A stretch of 37,546 nucleotides of DNA from an uncultured Clostridia bacterium. Lineage in GTDB: Bacteria; Bacillota; Clostridia; Christensenellales; Borkfalkiaceae. The notes beneath the pieces are model-generated. The model did not search any database. It was given only the letters and a program-made list of their open reading frames with translations, and was not told where the DNA came from. Every line of letters begins with the position of its first letter. Within the stretch, counting starts at the first letter, position 1. Below, piece after piece: positions 7,483 through 16,386 of this stretch. The DNA is taken from positions 1-37,546 of the forward strand of contig CALVHR010000019.1 of NCBI GenBank assembly GCA_944328495.1, written 5' to 3'. The position numbers and the translations under genes are program-made.

Positions 7483-7992
7483 TCAGCTCTCTTCGGATAC
7501 AAAAAATCCGCGGGCAAGCAATTGCTTTTTCACTTCGTCGAGCACAGCCTCGCTCTCTGCGGAAACGGTGTGATAGTGATAGTTGCCCGTAATGTTTTTT
7601 AGGGGCGTGGATACTCCGCTCTCGATCTTTTTAACAAACGCGTCCGCTTCCATGCGCGAACGGATACCCATTCGCGCACTGATCTTGCCATATACCTTAT
7701 GCCAGACGTATACGTCCTCGACGCATCCGCCCGCATCGACGATCAAAAACAATTCTTCGCGCACCTCCGCATCGGTATGGCGCACCTTGAACACGCGCAC
7801 TGCCCGCTGTCCGCGCTCGGCTATATACCCGCGGTTGGTGGATATGATCTTGGCGCCTTCCGCTCGCAAGAGCGCGACGTCCTGCACGATGACCTGCCGC
7901 GACACGCCAAACTTTTCTGCAAGAGCTGTGGCAGACAGCGGTTCGCCGCCGATGCATTCCGCTATTTTTTTGCGCCGTTCCTCCCCTGTCAT
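7483..7992 (-). CDS. niaR: NiaR-type NAD biosynthesis repressor (HTH_11 + 3H domain)
   Basis: A 169-residue regulator. Residues about 1-55 form a winged helix-turn-helix of the HTH_11 type (LSATALAEKFGVSRQVIVQD). Residues about 70-169 form a 3H domain with conserved histidines in VRHTDAEV, VWHKVYG and YHYHTVS. NiaR (YrxA) of Bacillus represses NAD synthesis genes with nicotinic acid as co-repressor, and length and context match. It lies 83 bases downstream of nadC but has its own TATAAT box and an inverted repeat upstream, so it may be transcribed both with the nad genes and separately. Its likely target is the palindrome over the nadA promoter. Confidence 0.9.
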   Translation of the reverse strand: MTGEERRKKIAECIGGEPLSATALAEKFGVSRQVIVQDVALLRAEGAKIISTNRGYIAERGQRAVRVFKVRHTDAEVREELFLIVDAGGCVEDVYVWHKVYGKISARMGIRSRMEADAFVKKIESGVSTPLKNITGNYHYHTVSAESEAVLDEVKKQLLARGFFVSEES

Positions 7993-8013
7993 AGATTACC
8001 TCGGTTTCTAAAA

Positions 8014-8042
8014 ATTATACACTATTCCCCATCTCGGGAATA
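8014..8042 (-). promoter_or_regulatory. niaR promoter with perfect inverted repeat
   Basis: A TATAAT box (8019-8014, minus strand) lies upstream of niaR. The spacer and -35 region are occupied by a perfect inverted repeat, TATTCCC-N6-GGGAATA (8023-8042). The -35 hexamer at 17 bp (TATTCC) is poor, so this may be an activator-dependent or repressed promoter. The repeat differs in sequence from the one at the nadA promoter. Confidence 0.55.
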
Positions 8043-8075
8043 TTTTCCTGCGTACGTAAGCCGCAAATCGAGTAC

Positions 8076-8939
8076 TTACGCATTTGCAACGGGATGCAGA
8101 TTTTTCAGCGAGACGTCCAAAATAGGAGCAGAATGGGTAAGCGCCCCGCAGGATACGACGTCCGCGCCGATATCTTTGAGGCGCGCGACATTCTCTTTGG
8201 TCACGTTGCCCGAAATTTCCACGACCGCCCTGCCGCCGATCAGGCGCACCGCCTCTTTCATCTGTTCGTCGCTCATGTTGTCCAACATGATGATATCCGC
8301 ACCCGCTTCCACAGCGTCGCGCACCATATCCAGCGTTTCCGTTTCCACTTCGATCTTCGCCGTAAAGGGAGCATACGCTTTCGTGCGCGCGATCGCTTCT
8401 TTCACGCCGCCGGCCGCGCCGATATGATTGTCTTTGAGAAGCACCGCGTCCGAAAGATTGTAACGGTGGTTCCCGCCGCCGCCCATGCGAACGGCATACT
8501 TTTCAAAAATGCGCATATTCGGAGTCGTTTTACGCGTATCCACCAATTTCAGCTTGCTTCCTTCGAGAAGCGCCGCAAGAGAAGCCGTATATGTGGCAAT
8601 TCCGCTCATGCGCTGCAAAAAATTGAGTGCCGTGCGCTCGCCCGTCAGAATGACACGCATATCCCCGCGCACCGTCGCCAGTTTCTGCCCGCGCAATACG
8701 CGGTCCCCATCCTTTGCAAATAAATTGATCTGCGTTGCGCTGTCCAAAAGTTCGAATACCCTTGCAAATACCCCCAATCCCGCGATCACGCCGTCCTGTT
8801 TGCAAAGAAGCTCCGCTTCTCCCAATTGTCTGCCGCGTAAAATGCTCGACGTCGATACGTCCTCATTGGTCACATCCTCCGCCAGCGCCATGCGGATCAG
8901 TTCGTCCGCGCGGATCTTCATCGTCAATTCGTCAATCAC
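8076..8939 (-). CDS. nadC: Nicotinate-nucleotide pyrophosphorylase (quinolinate phosphoribosyltransferase)
   Basis: NadC converts quinolinate and PRPP to nicotinate mononucleotide, CO2 and pyrophosphate. The protein has the family signature around residues 130-170: VDTRKTTPNMR, EKYAVRMGGGGNHRYNLSDA and VLLKDNHI. The C-terminal barrel strands contain KIEVETET and ADIIMLDNMS. The GTG at 8939 is preferred: GGGAGG lies 6-7 bases upstream and it gives 287 residues, normal for the family. An in-frame start 27 bases upstream lacks such a site. The start overlaps the nadB stop by eight bases, so the two are translationally coupled. Confidence 0.94.
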   Translation of the reverse strand: MIDELTMKIRADELIRMALAEDVTNEDVSTSSILRGRQLGEAELLCKQDGVIAGLGVFARVFELLDSATQINLFAKDGDRVLRGQKLATVRGDMRVILTGERTALNFLQRMSGIATYTASLAALLEGSKLKLVDTRKTTPNMRIFEKYAVRMGGGGNHRYNLSDAVLLKDNHIGAAGGVKEAIARTKAYAPFTAKIEVETETLDMVRDAVEAGADIIMLDNMSDEQMKEAVRLIGGRAVVEISGNVTKENVARLKDIGADVVSCGALTHSAPILDVSLKNLHPVANA

Positions 8940-10236
8940 AGTATTCCTCCCTTTCCGTCTCTTCACGGATAATGCGCGCGTATTGCTCTTTCAGCGCGCG
9001 ATAGTCACGGTATTTTGTATGATCGGGCACAGGCTTTTGCGCGATATGTTCCCCTTGCCGACGCGTCATTTCCGACGCCGCGCGTTTCGCCCATATCAGG
9101 CTCTCCAAAAGGGAATTACTCGCTAATCGGTTCTTGCCGTGCACGCCGTTGCATGCCGTCTCCCCGGCCGCAAACAGCCTCCGCATCGAAGTCCGACCTT
9201 CCGTATCCACTTTGATCCCGCCCATAAAATAATGCTGCGCAGGCACGACGGGAATCGGCTCTTTCAAGGCGTCGTATCCTTCTTCCAGACAATGCGCATA
9301 AATCGTCGGAAAATGCTCTTTGAGCGTTTTTTCCCCGACGGGGCGCATATCCAGCATGACGTGATCGGTGCCGTCCCGCTTCATCTGCGCACGGATCTCC
9401 CCCGTTACGATATCCCGCGGAAGAAGTTCGTTGCAAAAACGCTTGCCGTCTTTGCCCAAAAGCACCGCCCCTTCGCCGCGCACCGATTCCGAGATCAAAA
9501 ACCGCCGCCCATCTTTTTTCGAATAAAAAGTCGTCGGGTGGATTTGCACATAATTGAGATGTTCCACTTCTACGCCGTTTTCCAGTGCAATCGCGAGCGC
9601 ATCGCCCGTAAGATGCCGAAAGTTCGTGGAATGTTCGTACAGTCCGCCCACGCCGCCCGTCGCAAGAAGGGTGAAATCGGCGTAAATATCTTCAAGTTCT
9701 CCGCTTACGGTATCCCGCACAATCCCGCCGAAACATTCACCGTCCCTGCCCTTGCGGCAGATAATGTCGATAAGCTCCGCGTTTTCGCGAAAGATTATGT
9801 TCCTCTTGGTGCGGGCAAGCGCAAGCAGTTTGCTTGTGATCTCTTTGCCCGTAACGTCGTCATGAAACAGGATGCGCGGCTTCGAATGCCCGCCCTCACG
9901 CGTAAATCGAAAATTCCCCTTATCGTCACGGGCAAATTCCACCCCGTCCTGCACGAGCTCTGCGATCATCGCGGGCGAACTTTCGATCATCAGCCGTACA
10001 GCCGTCTCGTCATTTTCGTAATGGCCCGCACGCAAAGTGTCTTCAAAATATGCGTTAAAGTCCTCTTCGCCCCGCAGCATACAAATACCGCCCTGCGCAA
10101 GAAAAGAGTCGCTTTCGTCAAATGCCGCCGCTTTCGTAAGTATCAAAGCCTGCATGTCTTCGGGAAGATTGAGCGCACAGCACAATCCTGCCACCCCGCA
10201 TCCGACGATGAGTACATCGTAATAATTTTTATCCAT
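8932..10236 (-). CDS. nadB: L-aspartate oxidase, short form
   Basis: NadB oxidises L-aspartate to iminoaspartate, the first step of de novo NAD synthesis. The N-terminal FAD-binding motif is GCGVAGLCCALNL (about 12-24). Other family segments are FLAQGGICM, REGGHSKPRILFHDD, SVRGEGAVLLGKDGKRFCNE and the C-terminal FAD contact NRLASNSLLESLIWAKRAA. At 434 residues it lacks most of the C-terminal helical domain of the roughly 530-residue enterobacterial enzyme, as is known for some clostridial NadB proteins. The gene starts 32 bases after nadA with a weak Shine-Dalgarno and overlaps nadC. In an anaerobe the electron acceptor is probably fumarate rather than oxygen; this is inference. Confidence 0.94.
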   Translation of the reverse strand: MDKNYYDVLIVGCGVAGLCCALNLPEDMQALILTKAAAFDESDSFLAQGGICMLRGEEDFNAYFEDTLRAGHYENDETAVRLMIESSPAMIAELVQDGVEFARDDKGNFRFTREGGHSKPRILFHDDVTGKEITSKLLALARTKRNIIFRENAELIDIICRKGRDGECFGGIVRDTVSGELEDIYADFTLLATGGVGGLYEHSTNFRHLTGDALAIALENGVEVEHLNYVQIHPTTFYSKKDGRRFLISESVRGEGAVLLGKDGKRFCNELLPRDIVTGEIRAQMKRDGTDHVMLDMRPVGEKTLKEHFPTIYAHCLEEGYDALKEPIPVVPAQHYFMGGIKVDTEGRTSMRRLFAAGETACNGVHGKNRLASNSLLESLIWAKRAASEMTRRQGEHIAQKPVPDHTKYRDYRALKEQYARIIREETEREEYCD

Positions 10237-10268
10237 ATATGTTTTGCCCCGAATCGCAATTGAGTCCT

Positions 10269-11159
10269 TTAACCCAGTTCAAGCATGCGTTCAAGCGGCT
10301 TTTTTGCCGCTGCAAACGTACTTTCTTCCTTTACTTCAAAACCGCCCCCGCGCAGACAATCCAAAACCTTTTCGGGCGTGATCTTTTTCATATCCATACA
10401 AACGGGCGTCACGGGATAAAAGCGTTTGCCCGCACAGCGGCGCGAGAGTTCATACAAAACGCCCGGCTCGGTCGCGAGAATAAATTCTGTATCCGAACTC
10501 TTTTCCGCATACGAAATGATCTCCGCGGTACTGCCCGCAAAATCGCAAAGAGCCAGCACTTCTGCACGGCATTCGGGATGCGCAAGCACTTTTGCCGCTG
10601 GATGCGCCCGCTTTTCGCTCAAAACGTCCGAAGAAACGAGCACCGCGTGCACGGGGCAATACCCGCCCGAATAATAAAATGTCTTTTCGGGCACCTGCGC
10701 CGCAACGAAATGCCCCAAATTCTCGTCGGGAATAAACAAAATGTTGCGCTGCGGAAGAGCGCGTACGATCTTTACCGCATTGGATGAAGTGACGCACACA
10801 TCCACCATGCTTTTTAAATATGCGGAAGAATTGATGTAACATACGATTGCAAGATCGGGCACTTCCGCACGCATGCGGGATATTTGCTCCGCCGTCGCCA
10901 TGTGTGCCATCGGACAATCCGCCGTTTCGTCGGGAAGAAGCACCCGCCGCGAGGGATTGAGGATCTTCGCGCTCTCCCCCATGAAACGTACCCCGCAGAA
11001 TACGATGGTATCTTTATCTGTCTTGGAAGCGACTTTGGCAAGATAAAAAGAATCCCCGACATAGTCCGCCATCGCCTGTACTGCCGCGTCCGTATAATAA
11101 TGTGCGAGTATGACAGCGTTTCTCTCTTTTTTCAACCGCTCGATTTCCTGCGTATCCAT
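10269..11159 (-). CDS. nadA: Quinolinate synthase
   Basis: NadA condenses iminoaspartate with dihydroxyacetone phosphate to quinolinate using a [4Fe-4S] cluster. The 296-residue protein contains the three expected cluster cysteines in FCGVRFMGE, SGGYCPVHA and AHPECR, plus ILAHYYTD near the N-terminus and DVCVTSSNAV. The ATG at 11159 is chosen because AAAGGA precedes it and it lies 40 bases downstream of the -10 box. In-frame codons further upstream would run through the promoter. It is the first gene of nadA-nadB-nadC, with niaR behind. Confidence 0.95.
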   Translation of the reverse strand: MDTQEIERLKKERNAVILAHYYTDAAVQAMADYVGDSFYLAKVASKTDKDTIVFCGVRFMGESAKILNPSRRVLLPDETADCPMAHMATAEQISRMRAEVPDLAIVCYINSSAYLKSMVDVCVTSSNAVKIVRALPQRNILFIPDENLGHFVAAQVPEKTFYYSGGYCPVHAVLVSSDVLSEKRAHPAAKVLAHPECRAEVLALCDFAGSTAEIISYAEKSSDTEFILATEPGVLYELSRRCAGKRFYPVTPVCMDMKKITPEKVLDCLRGGGFEVKEESTFAAAKKPLERMLELG

Positions 11160-11198
11160 ATCCGTCCTTTGCCCCCTGCGGGCATCTGAGTTTGTTAT

Positions 11199-11227
11199 AC
11201 TATACACTAAAAATTGACAACTGTCAA
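11199..11227 (-). promoter_or_regulatory. nadA promoter with overlapping palindromic operator
   Basis: On the minus strand TTGACA (11227-11222) and TATAGT (11204-11199) are spaced 17 bp apart. The -35 box is the left half of a palindrome, TTGACA-GT-TGTCAA (11227-11214). A repressor bound there would block RNA polymerase. NiaR, encoded at the end of the cluster, is the obvious candidate; this link is inference. Confidence 0.75.
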
Positions 11228-11261
11228 GACAATAACCTGTGAGAATATATTTTTCCGAAAA

Positions 11262-11303
11262 CGAAAAGAGCGAGCAAAAAATGTTTTTTGCTCGCTCTTT
11301 TCG
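11262..11303. terminator. 20-bp perfect inverted repeat (terminator, second of a pair)
   Basis: Arms 11262-11281 and 11284-11303 are perfectly complementary, with an A/T-rich apex and a GAGCGAGC core. On the minus strand the stem is followed by TTTTC. It lies between the lipoprotein gene and the nadA promoter and seals off read-through into nadA. Confidence 0.75.
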
Positions 11304-11309
11304 TAAAAG

Positions 11310-11333
11310 GGGGCGGCAGAGTTCTGCCGCCCC
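11310..11333 (-). terminator. Intrinsic terminator of the lipoprotein gene
   Basis: An 11-bp GC-rich stem (11333-11323 with 11320-11310) with a 2-base centre is followed on the minus strand by CTTTTA. It begins 11 bases after the lipoprotein stop codon and is backed up by the 20-bp hairpin at 11262-11303. Confidence 0.75.
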
Positions 11334-11343
11334 GCATTTTCCG

Positions 11344-14088
11344 TTATTCGGAAAGTTGTTTCGCAACTATACTGTATACCGTAAAATCTGTTTCAGCTCC
11401 GCCAATATCTGACCCCATCCTGTATGCAAGTGCCTGCTCACCGTTTGCGCGGAAATCAAAATTGCACAAATAGATGTTTTCGCCCAACACAGCATTTTCG
11501 CCTGCGCCGCCGTCCGCTCCGTCCGCGATGTGATGTTTACCGCTCAGATACAGATACACGCGCTCGTTCGTGCAGTCTACCACCGCGCGCAGCGTGTATT
11601 TTTCGCCCGGGACAAGACGCGTTTTCGTGCTGCCTAATACGCCGATCCATTGGTTCCAGCTATCGCTTTCTCTGACCTGCAAAATATTGTTCTGGATAGA
11701 AACAGTCACGGGATAATTGTTGCCCGACCCGCGCAGGAAGAACAGATTGACAAACCCCGTCGATTTTGTCTTGAATTCGATCGTGAACTCGACAACCCCG
11801 CTCAACGCTTGATCAAAATCATATTGCAGGAAAGCGCTCTTGCCGCTCTTGTCTTTGTGGATCGTTACTCCCTCTTCGGTATACGTAATCGTATCGACCG
11901 AAGCCGAACCGATCGTTTCCGTCCAGCCCTCCGGCTTCGAAGTCGAATTAAACTGCTGCTCCCAGATCACGGGCGCATCCGCCGACGCAGTCAACGGATA
12001 CAGATCGGTGATTTCCGCACGGAACGTGCAAGCAGTTTCACCGCTGCCGTCCGCGGCTTTCAATTCAAACTCGTACGAGCCGCCGCGCGTGAACGTGATG
12101 AGATTCTCTTCCTCATCGAATGTCCAACCGCCGATCGACGTGGTCTCGTTCAGCGTCACGACGAGATCGGTCCTGCCCGTCACCGCATAATCGAGCGCAA
12201 GCGTGCAATAATCGGGCAACTGCGCCGTCTGCAATGTCGCCGCAAGATCTGCCTGTTCTTTCGTGAATTGCGGTTTGCCGGGTGTGACAACATTTACAAC
12301 GACTGTCGCCGTTGCGCTTCCGAAATCATTTTCTGCGGTGATCGTGAACGTATACAGTCCCGTCTTCGTAAACGTGACTTGATCTCCGTTCATCGTAAAA
12401 CCATCCGTCTGATCGCATCCGATCGAAACTTTCGCGTCTTCACTCGCCGTGTATGAAAGAACATACGAAACGCTTTCGTCGATAAGCTCTAAATCTTTCG
12501 ACGCTTCGACGGCAACAACCCCGGTCAACTGTTTTGCCTGGATACTCTGAATGGTGAAGTGAGGCGCTCCGTTGTTTCCGCCGGCGCGATACGACGCAAT
12601 CGAAACGCCGTTATTGCGGAAGTCAAAGTTGCCGAGATAAATATTTTCACCCAGCTCCGCTATGTTTCCGGAGGCGCCGCTCGCATCGTCCGCAATTCGA
12701 TGTTCGCCGCTTAAATACAGATACAGGCGCTCTGCGTTACAATCCACCACCGCGCGCAAAGTATAGTCTTCTCCGGGCACAACGCGCGTCTTTGCACTGT
12801 CAAAAATCGGAATATCGATCCAGCCCGAACCTTCATTCACGATCAGTCGGTTATCGTTGATTGCTACGGTCACAATGGACTTATCTCCATTGATCAGGAA
12901 AAAGATATTTGCAAAATGAATGGTTACAGCACCCGTCTCCGCATTCCACAAAGATGCATCCATACGGAAATCAACGGTAAATTCCACTATTCCGTCGATC
13001 GGGCTGCCAAAATCACTGTTAATAAAAGCAGAGCTTCCTTCCGTCATGCTCACTTCAACGCCGTTTTCTGTCCAAGCGACTTTTCCATCGCCCTTACTCT
13101 GCTCTTCATTCCAACCTTCCGGCTTTTCCGTCGAATTGAATGTCTGTCCCCAGAACGCGCTGATATCTGCCGTCGCACTCTCCGCATATTCGTCTTTGAC
13201 CGTAGCTTTGAACGTGCATTCGTCTTCGCCGTTCTCATCGGTCGCAGTCAAAACAAAATCAAATTCCCCGCCGCGCACAAAACGAATGGTCTTGTTCGCC
13301 GCATCAAACGTCCAGCCGCCGATGGAAGTGGTCTCTTCCAACGTCACTGCCAGATCGCTCGCGCCTTCTACGGCATAGTCCAGCATGAGCGTGCAATTGG
13401 AGGGATGCTGCGCCGTCTGCAACGTCGCGGAGAGATCGGTCTGCTCGACCGTGAACTCCGGTGCGGGCGCTTGTTCCACTGTCACTGTGACAGTCTTTGT
13501 ATCGCTTCCGCCCGCATTTTCGGCTTTGATTGTAAATACATATTGGCCAACCGCCGTAAACGTTGCAACTTTACCGTCCAGCTCAACGCCGCTCTCTTTA
13601 TCGCAAGTGACCGTCACAGGCGTCGCCGCGGGCTCGACCGTGTAATCCAACGTATATGTAGCGCGTCCGCCCGAAAGCTGAACGGTCTTTGCAGATTCTC
13701 TTACCGTTATGACGGGAGTCGCGGGAACCACGGTTTCCTCCTCGACCGTTACGGTACAACTGGCTTTCGCTTCCCCTGCCGTCGCGGTAATGACCGCCGT
13801 GCCTTCCGACACGCCTCGCACGACCCCTGTCTCGGAAACCGTGGCTACCGCCTCCGTTGCCGAAGACCAAACAACGGACACGTCCGCATCTTCCGGCGAA
13901 ACCGTCGCCGTCAACGTATGTTCTTCGCCCACGGTAAGCGTCAGTTCGCTTTCACTCAGCGCAACCGTCACTGCCGCCGGCTCATCCCCTCCGGGCGTTT
14001 CGCCTGCCTTTTCGCACGCAACGGCAATTGCCAGCACGAACAGAACACATACGACGAGGAGCCCGAACTTTTTCATTTTCTTTAACAT
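11344..14088 (-). CDS. Large secreted lipoprotein with Big_2 domain and duplicated LamG-like modules
   Basis: A 914-residue exported protein. The signal peptide (MLKKMKKFGLLVVCVLF) ends in a lipobox-like AVAC with Cys25 as the likely lipidation site. Residues about 38-120 form a bacterial Ig-like group 2 domain (LTLTVGEEHTLTATVSPEDA, VVWSSATEAVATVSETG). A PKD/Ig-like segment follows, then two copies of a roughly 300-residue module. Each module has an Ig-like part (SATLQTAQ, then ETTSIGGWTFD) and a jelly-roll part resembling LamG/concanavalin folds (QTFNSTEKPEGW, RLYLYLSGEHRIAD). GGAGGAGG precedes the ATG at 14088; codons upstream are not supported. A polysaccharide-binding or adhesion role on the cell surface is inference. 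Confidence 0.85.
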   Translation of the reverse strand: MLKKMKKFGLLVVCVLFVLAIAVACEKAGETPGGDEPAAVTVALSESELTLTVGEEHTLTATVSPEDADVSVVWSSATEAVATVSETGVVRGVSEGTAVITATAGEAKASCTVTVEEETVVPATPVITVRESAKTVQLSGGRATYTLDYTVEPAATPVTVTCDKESGVELDGKVATFTAVGQYVFTIKAENAGGSDTKTVTVTVEQAPAPEFTVEQTDLSATLQTAQHPSNCTLMLDYAVEGASDLAVTLEETTSIGGWTFDAANKTIRFVRGGEFDFVLTATDENGEDECTFKATVKDEYAESATADISAFWGQTFNSTEKPEGWNEEQSKGDGKVAWTENGVEVSMTEGSSAFINSDFGSPIDGIVEFTVDFRMDASLWNAETGAVTIHFANIFFLINGDKSIVTVAINDNRLIVNEGSGWIDIPIFDSAKTRVVPGEDYTLRAVVDCNAERLYLYLSGEHRIADDASGASGNIAELGENIYLGNFDFRNNGVSIASYRAGGNNGAPHFTIQSIQAKQLTGVVAVEASKDLELIDESVSYVLSYTASEDAKVSIGCDQTDGFTMNGDQVTFTKTGLYTFTITAENDFGSATATVVVNVVTPGKPQFTKEQADLAATLQTAQLPDYCTLALDYAVTGRTDLVVTLNETTSIGGWTFDEEENLITFTRGGSYEFELKAADGSGETACTFRAEITDLYPLTASADAPVIWEQQFNSTSKPEGWTETIGSASVDTITYTEEGVTIHKDKSGKSAFLQYDFDQALSGVVEFTIEFKTKSTGFVNLFFLRGSGNNYPVTVSIQNNILQVRESDSWNQWIGVLGSTKTRLVPGEKYTLRAVVDCTNERVYLYLSGKHHIADGADGGAGENAVLGENIYLCNFDFRANGEQALAYRMGSDIGGAETDFTVYSIVAKQLSE
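11347..13455 (-). repeat. Tandem duplication of a ~300-codon module within the lipoprotein gene
   Basis: The stretch from about 13455 to 12526 and the stretch from about 12267 to 11347 encode parallel sequences. Matching anchors are TDLSATLQTAQ versus ADLAATLQTAQ, ETTSIGGWTFD in both, FNSTEKPEGW versus FNSTSKPEGW, and GENIYLGNFDFR versus GENIYLCNFDFR. The copies are divergent, so the duplication is old. Boundaries are approximate. Confidence 0.8.
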
Positions 14089-14170
14089 TTTTCCTCCTCC
14101 CGCCCTTGTTCCCTGACTCATTGCAGAACACAAAAGGGCACTTCCCCTATACGGAGAATACTTTACCGTG

Positions 14171-14198
14171 ATTATAACACCGCTAAAAATTTTGTCAA
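14171..14198 (-). promoter_or_regulatory. SigA-type promoter of the lipoprotein gene
   Basis: On the minus strand TTGACA (14198-14193) and TATAAT (14176-14171) are separated by 16 bp. The start codon is about 80 bases downstream. The rest of 14089-14321 shows nothing else I can name. Confidence 0.8.
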
Positions 14199-14321
14199 TA
14201 CGGAGAGGATAAGAAAAGCTTAAATCACAATATCATTCAGCAGTTTTTGCAATATAAACCGCAGATTTTCATGCACTCCGTTTTTCGCAAAGTGCTGTAC
14301 TTATTCATAGAATCCGCCTAT

Positions 14322-14350
14322 AAAAAAAGGGCAGGTCCTTACCTGCCCTT
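14322..14350 (-). terminator. Intrinsic terminator of clpX
   Basis: A 10-bp stem, AAGGGCAGGT (14350-14341) pairing with 14336-14327 around a 4-base loop, is followed on the minus strand by at least five more T. It lies six bases after the clpX stop codon and probably ends the tig-clpP-clpX transcript. Confidence 0.88.
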
Positions 14351-14356
14351 ATGCGC

Positions 14357-15580
14357 TTACGCGCTCTTTTTTATGAGTTCCGGTTTTGCGTTGCCGAGCA
14401 CGCAGTCGCGCGTGATCTTGACTTCGCTGATGTTGGAATCGGACGGGATCTCGTACATTACGTCCGTCATCAGGCTCTCGATGATGGTGCGCAACCCGCG
14501 CGCGCCCGTTTTCAGTTTGATCGCGGTATTCGCGATCTCACTCACCGCCGAAGGCTCAAAAGACAATTTAACGCCGTCCATGCCGATCAGTTTCTGATAT
14601 TGTTTGATGAGAGCATTTTTGGGTTCGGTCATGATCTTGACCAGAGCCGTTTCGTCCAGCGGCTGCAAGCTCACGACGATCGGCACGCGGCCGACAAATT
14701 CGGGGATCAGACCGAATTTGGTCAGATCCTGCGGCTTTACCTCTTCCAAGACCCGGTAATCGGTTTCGTCTACGCCTTTGACTTTGCCGCCGAAACCGAG
14801 CGAACGGTCATCTTTGCGCGCCTGCACGATCTTATCCAAGCCTACGAATGCCCCGCCGCAAATGAACAGAATGTTCGTCGTATCGATGCGCATGCATTCC
14901 TGCTGCGGGTGCTTTCTGCCGCCCTGCGGCGGAACGCTCGCAATCGTGCTCTCGATAATTTTCAAAAGCGCTTGCTGTACCCCTTCGCCCGATACGTCGC
15001 GCGTGATCGAAACATTTTCGCCCTTCCGCGCGATTTTATCGATCTCATCGATGTAAATGATGCCGCGCTGTGCTTTTTCGATATCATAATCGGCATTCTG
15101 AATGAGCTTTAAGAGAATGTTCTCCACATCTTCGCCGACATACCCCGCTTCGGTAAGCGTGGTCGCATCCGTCGTTGCAAACGGAACGTTCAAAATGCGC
15201 GCAAGCGTGCGCGCAAGCAACGTCTTTCCGCAACCCGTGGGTCCGAGCAAAAGAATGTTGCTCTTCTCGATCTCCACGTCGTCGTCCTTGTCATGGACGG
15301 CTTCGCTGTTGATCCGTTTGTAGTGGTTATAAACCGCGACCGAAAGTACTTTCTTCGCTTTATCCTGCCCGACAATATATTTATCGAGTTCCGCTTTGAT
15401 CTCGGAAGGCTTTTTCAGTTCTACGGTTTCCGCAGTGCTTTGCCGGTCTGCCTTGATCTCCTCATTGCAAATTTCAATGCATTCGTCGCAGATCGCAAGC
15501 CCGTTCGGACCGCTGATCAAAACTTTGGTACGGCTTTTCGGTTTTCCGCAAAACGAACAGCATTGTTCATCGTTTTTCAT
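14357..15580 (-). CDS. clpX: ATP-dependent Clp protease ATP-binding subunit ClpX
   Basis: ClpX is the AAA+ unfoldase that feeds substrates to ClpP. The 407-residue protein has the N-terminal zinc-binding domain with Cys8, Cys11, Cys31 and Cys34, Walker A GPTGCGKT (113-120) and the pore motif GYVGED. Walker B is [10 protein letters not shown]. The ClpP-docking loop appears as SLGFGGKV (LGF in place of the common IGF). The ATG at 15580 is chosen because GGAGG lies 7 bases upstream and the zinc domain follows at once. It is downstream of tig and clpP on the same strand, 161 bases after clpP. Confidence 0.96.
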   Translation of the reverse strand: MKNDEQCCSFCGKPKSRTKVLISGPNGLAICDECIEICNEEIKADRQSTAETVELKKPSEIKAELDKYIVGQDKAKKVLSVAVYNHYKRINSEAVHDKDDDVEIEKSNILLLGPTGCGKTLLARTLARILNVPFATTDATTLTEAGYVGEDVENILLKLIQNADYDIEKAQRGIIYIDEIDKIARKGENVSITRDVSGEGVQQALLKIIESTIASVPPQGGRKHPQQECMRIDTTNILFICGGAFVGLDKIVQARKDDRSLGFGGKVKGVDETDYRVLEEVKPQDLTKFGLIPEFVGRVPIVVSLQPLDETALVKIMTEPKNALIKQYQKLIGMDGVKLSFEPSAVSEIANTAIKLKTGARGLRTIIESLMTDVMYEIPSDSNISEVKITRDCVLGNAKPELIKKSA

Positions 15581-15645
15581 ATATGACCTCCTTCCGCGCC
15601 CTGCCGTACGGCAAAATGCGCGAATATCGAAAGAAAACCCGCACT

Positions 15646-15706
15646 GGCGCACTAGTACGCGCCGGATCGGGCTTTTCTCTCGTTGCTTGCGGGGGCAAAC
15701 GCCCCC
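15646..15706 (-). other. Two stem-loops in the clpP-clpX gap
   Basis: The 161-base gap holds GGGGGC (15706-15701) pairing with 15696-15691 around GUUU, and a second hairpin GGCGC/GCGCC (15663-15659 with 15650-15646). Neither has a U-tract, so they are unlikely terminators. They may affect mRNA processing between the two genes. No convincing clpX promoter was seen. Confidence 0.4.
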
Positions 15707-15741
15707 TTCTTCCTTTGTGACCCGCCCCTTTTATTCGGCGG

Positions 15742-16338
15742 TTATCTCCTGTAAAAAACTTTGTCGATAAGCCCGTAATTTTTCGCTTCTTCCGCCGTGA
15801 GATAATTGTCACGGTCGGTATCCCGCTCGATTTCCGCAATGCTCCTGCCCGTATTTTCGGAAAGGATGCGATTCATCTTGTCGCGGATGCGCAAAATGTG
15901 CTCGGCCTGAATTTTGATGTCGCTGGCCTGACCCTGCGCGCCGCCGAGCGGCTGATGGATCATCACTTCGCTGTTGGGCAGAGCAAACCGCTTTCCCTTT
16001 GTCCCGCTGGACAGAATAAAAGCGCCCATGCTTGCCGCAAGCCCGATGCAAATCGTCGAAACGTCGCATTGGATGTACTGCATCGTATCGTAAATCGCGA
16101 GTCCCGCCGAAACGCTCCCGCCGGGACTGTTGATATACAAACTGATATCTTTGTTTGCGTCTTTTCCTTCCAGGTAGATGAGCTGCGCCACGATGGTGTT
16201 CGCCATCGCATCGTTGATCTCACCCGTCAGAAAGACGATGCGATCTTCCAAAAGCCGCGAATAAATATCATAGGAACGCTCGCCGCGATCCGTTTTATCC
16301 ACGACCATAGGAATGAGATTGCTTTTGATCTCGTTCAT
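15742..16338 (-). CDS. clpP: ATP-dependent Clp protease proteolytic subunit ClpP
   Basis: ClpP forms the double-ring serine protease chamber used by ClpX. The 198-residue protein has the catalytic Ser103 in GLAASMGAF, His128 in VMIHQPLGG and, by spacing, Asp177 in ERDTDRDNY. The N-terminal region ([20 protein letters not shown]) is typical and the length is normal. AAGGAG precedes the ATG. It lies 48 bases downstream of trigger factor and is followed by clpX, the usual order tig-clpP-clpX. Confidence 0.97.
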   Translation of the reverse strand: MNEIKSNLIPMVVDKTDRGERSYDIYSRLLEDRIVFLTGEINDAMANTIVAQLIYLEGKDANKDISLYINSPGGSVSAGLAIYDTMQYIQCDVSTICIGLAASMGAFILSSGTKGKRFALPNSEVMIHQPLGGAQGQASDIKIQAEHILRIRDKMNRILSENTGRSIAEIERDTDRDNYLTAEEAKNYGLIDKVFYRR

Positions 16339-16386
16339 GATTTCTCCTTATCGATGAAAAGTGCGCCTTCTACGCCCGCGGAATCA

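Noticed and set aside
9139-10263. Plus-strand open frame (374 codons) opposite nadB
   Set aside because: Antisense to a clear NadB; composition is Arg/His/Phe-rich with no recognisable domain.
12916-14085. Plus-strand open frame (389 codons) opposite the lipoprotein
   Set aside because: Antisense to a gene with signal peptide, Shine-Dalgarno and repeated domains; no own start signals.
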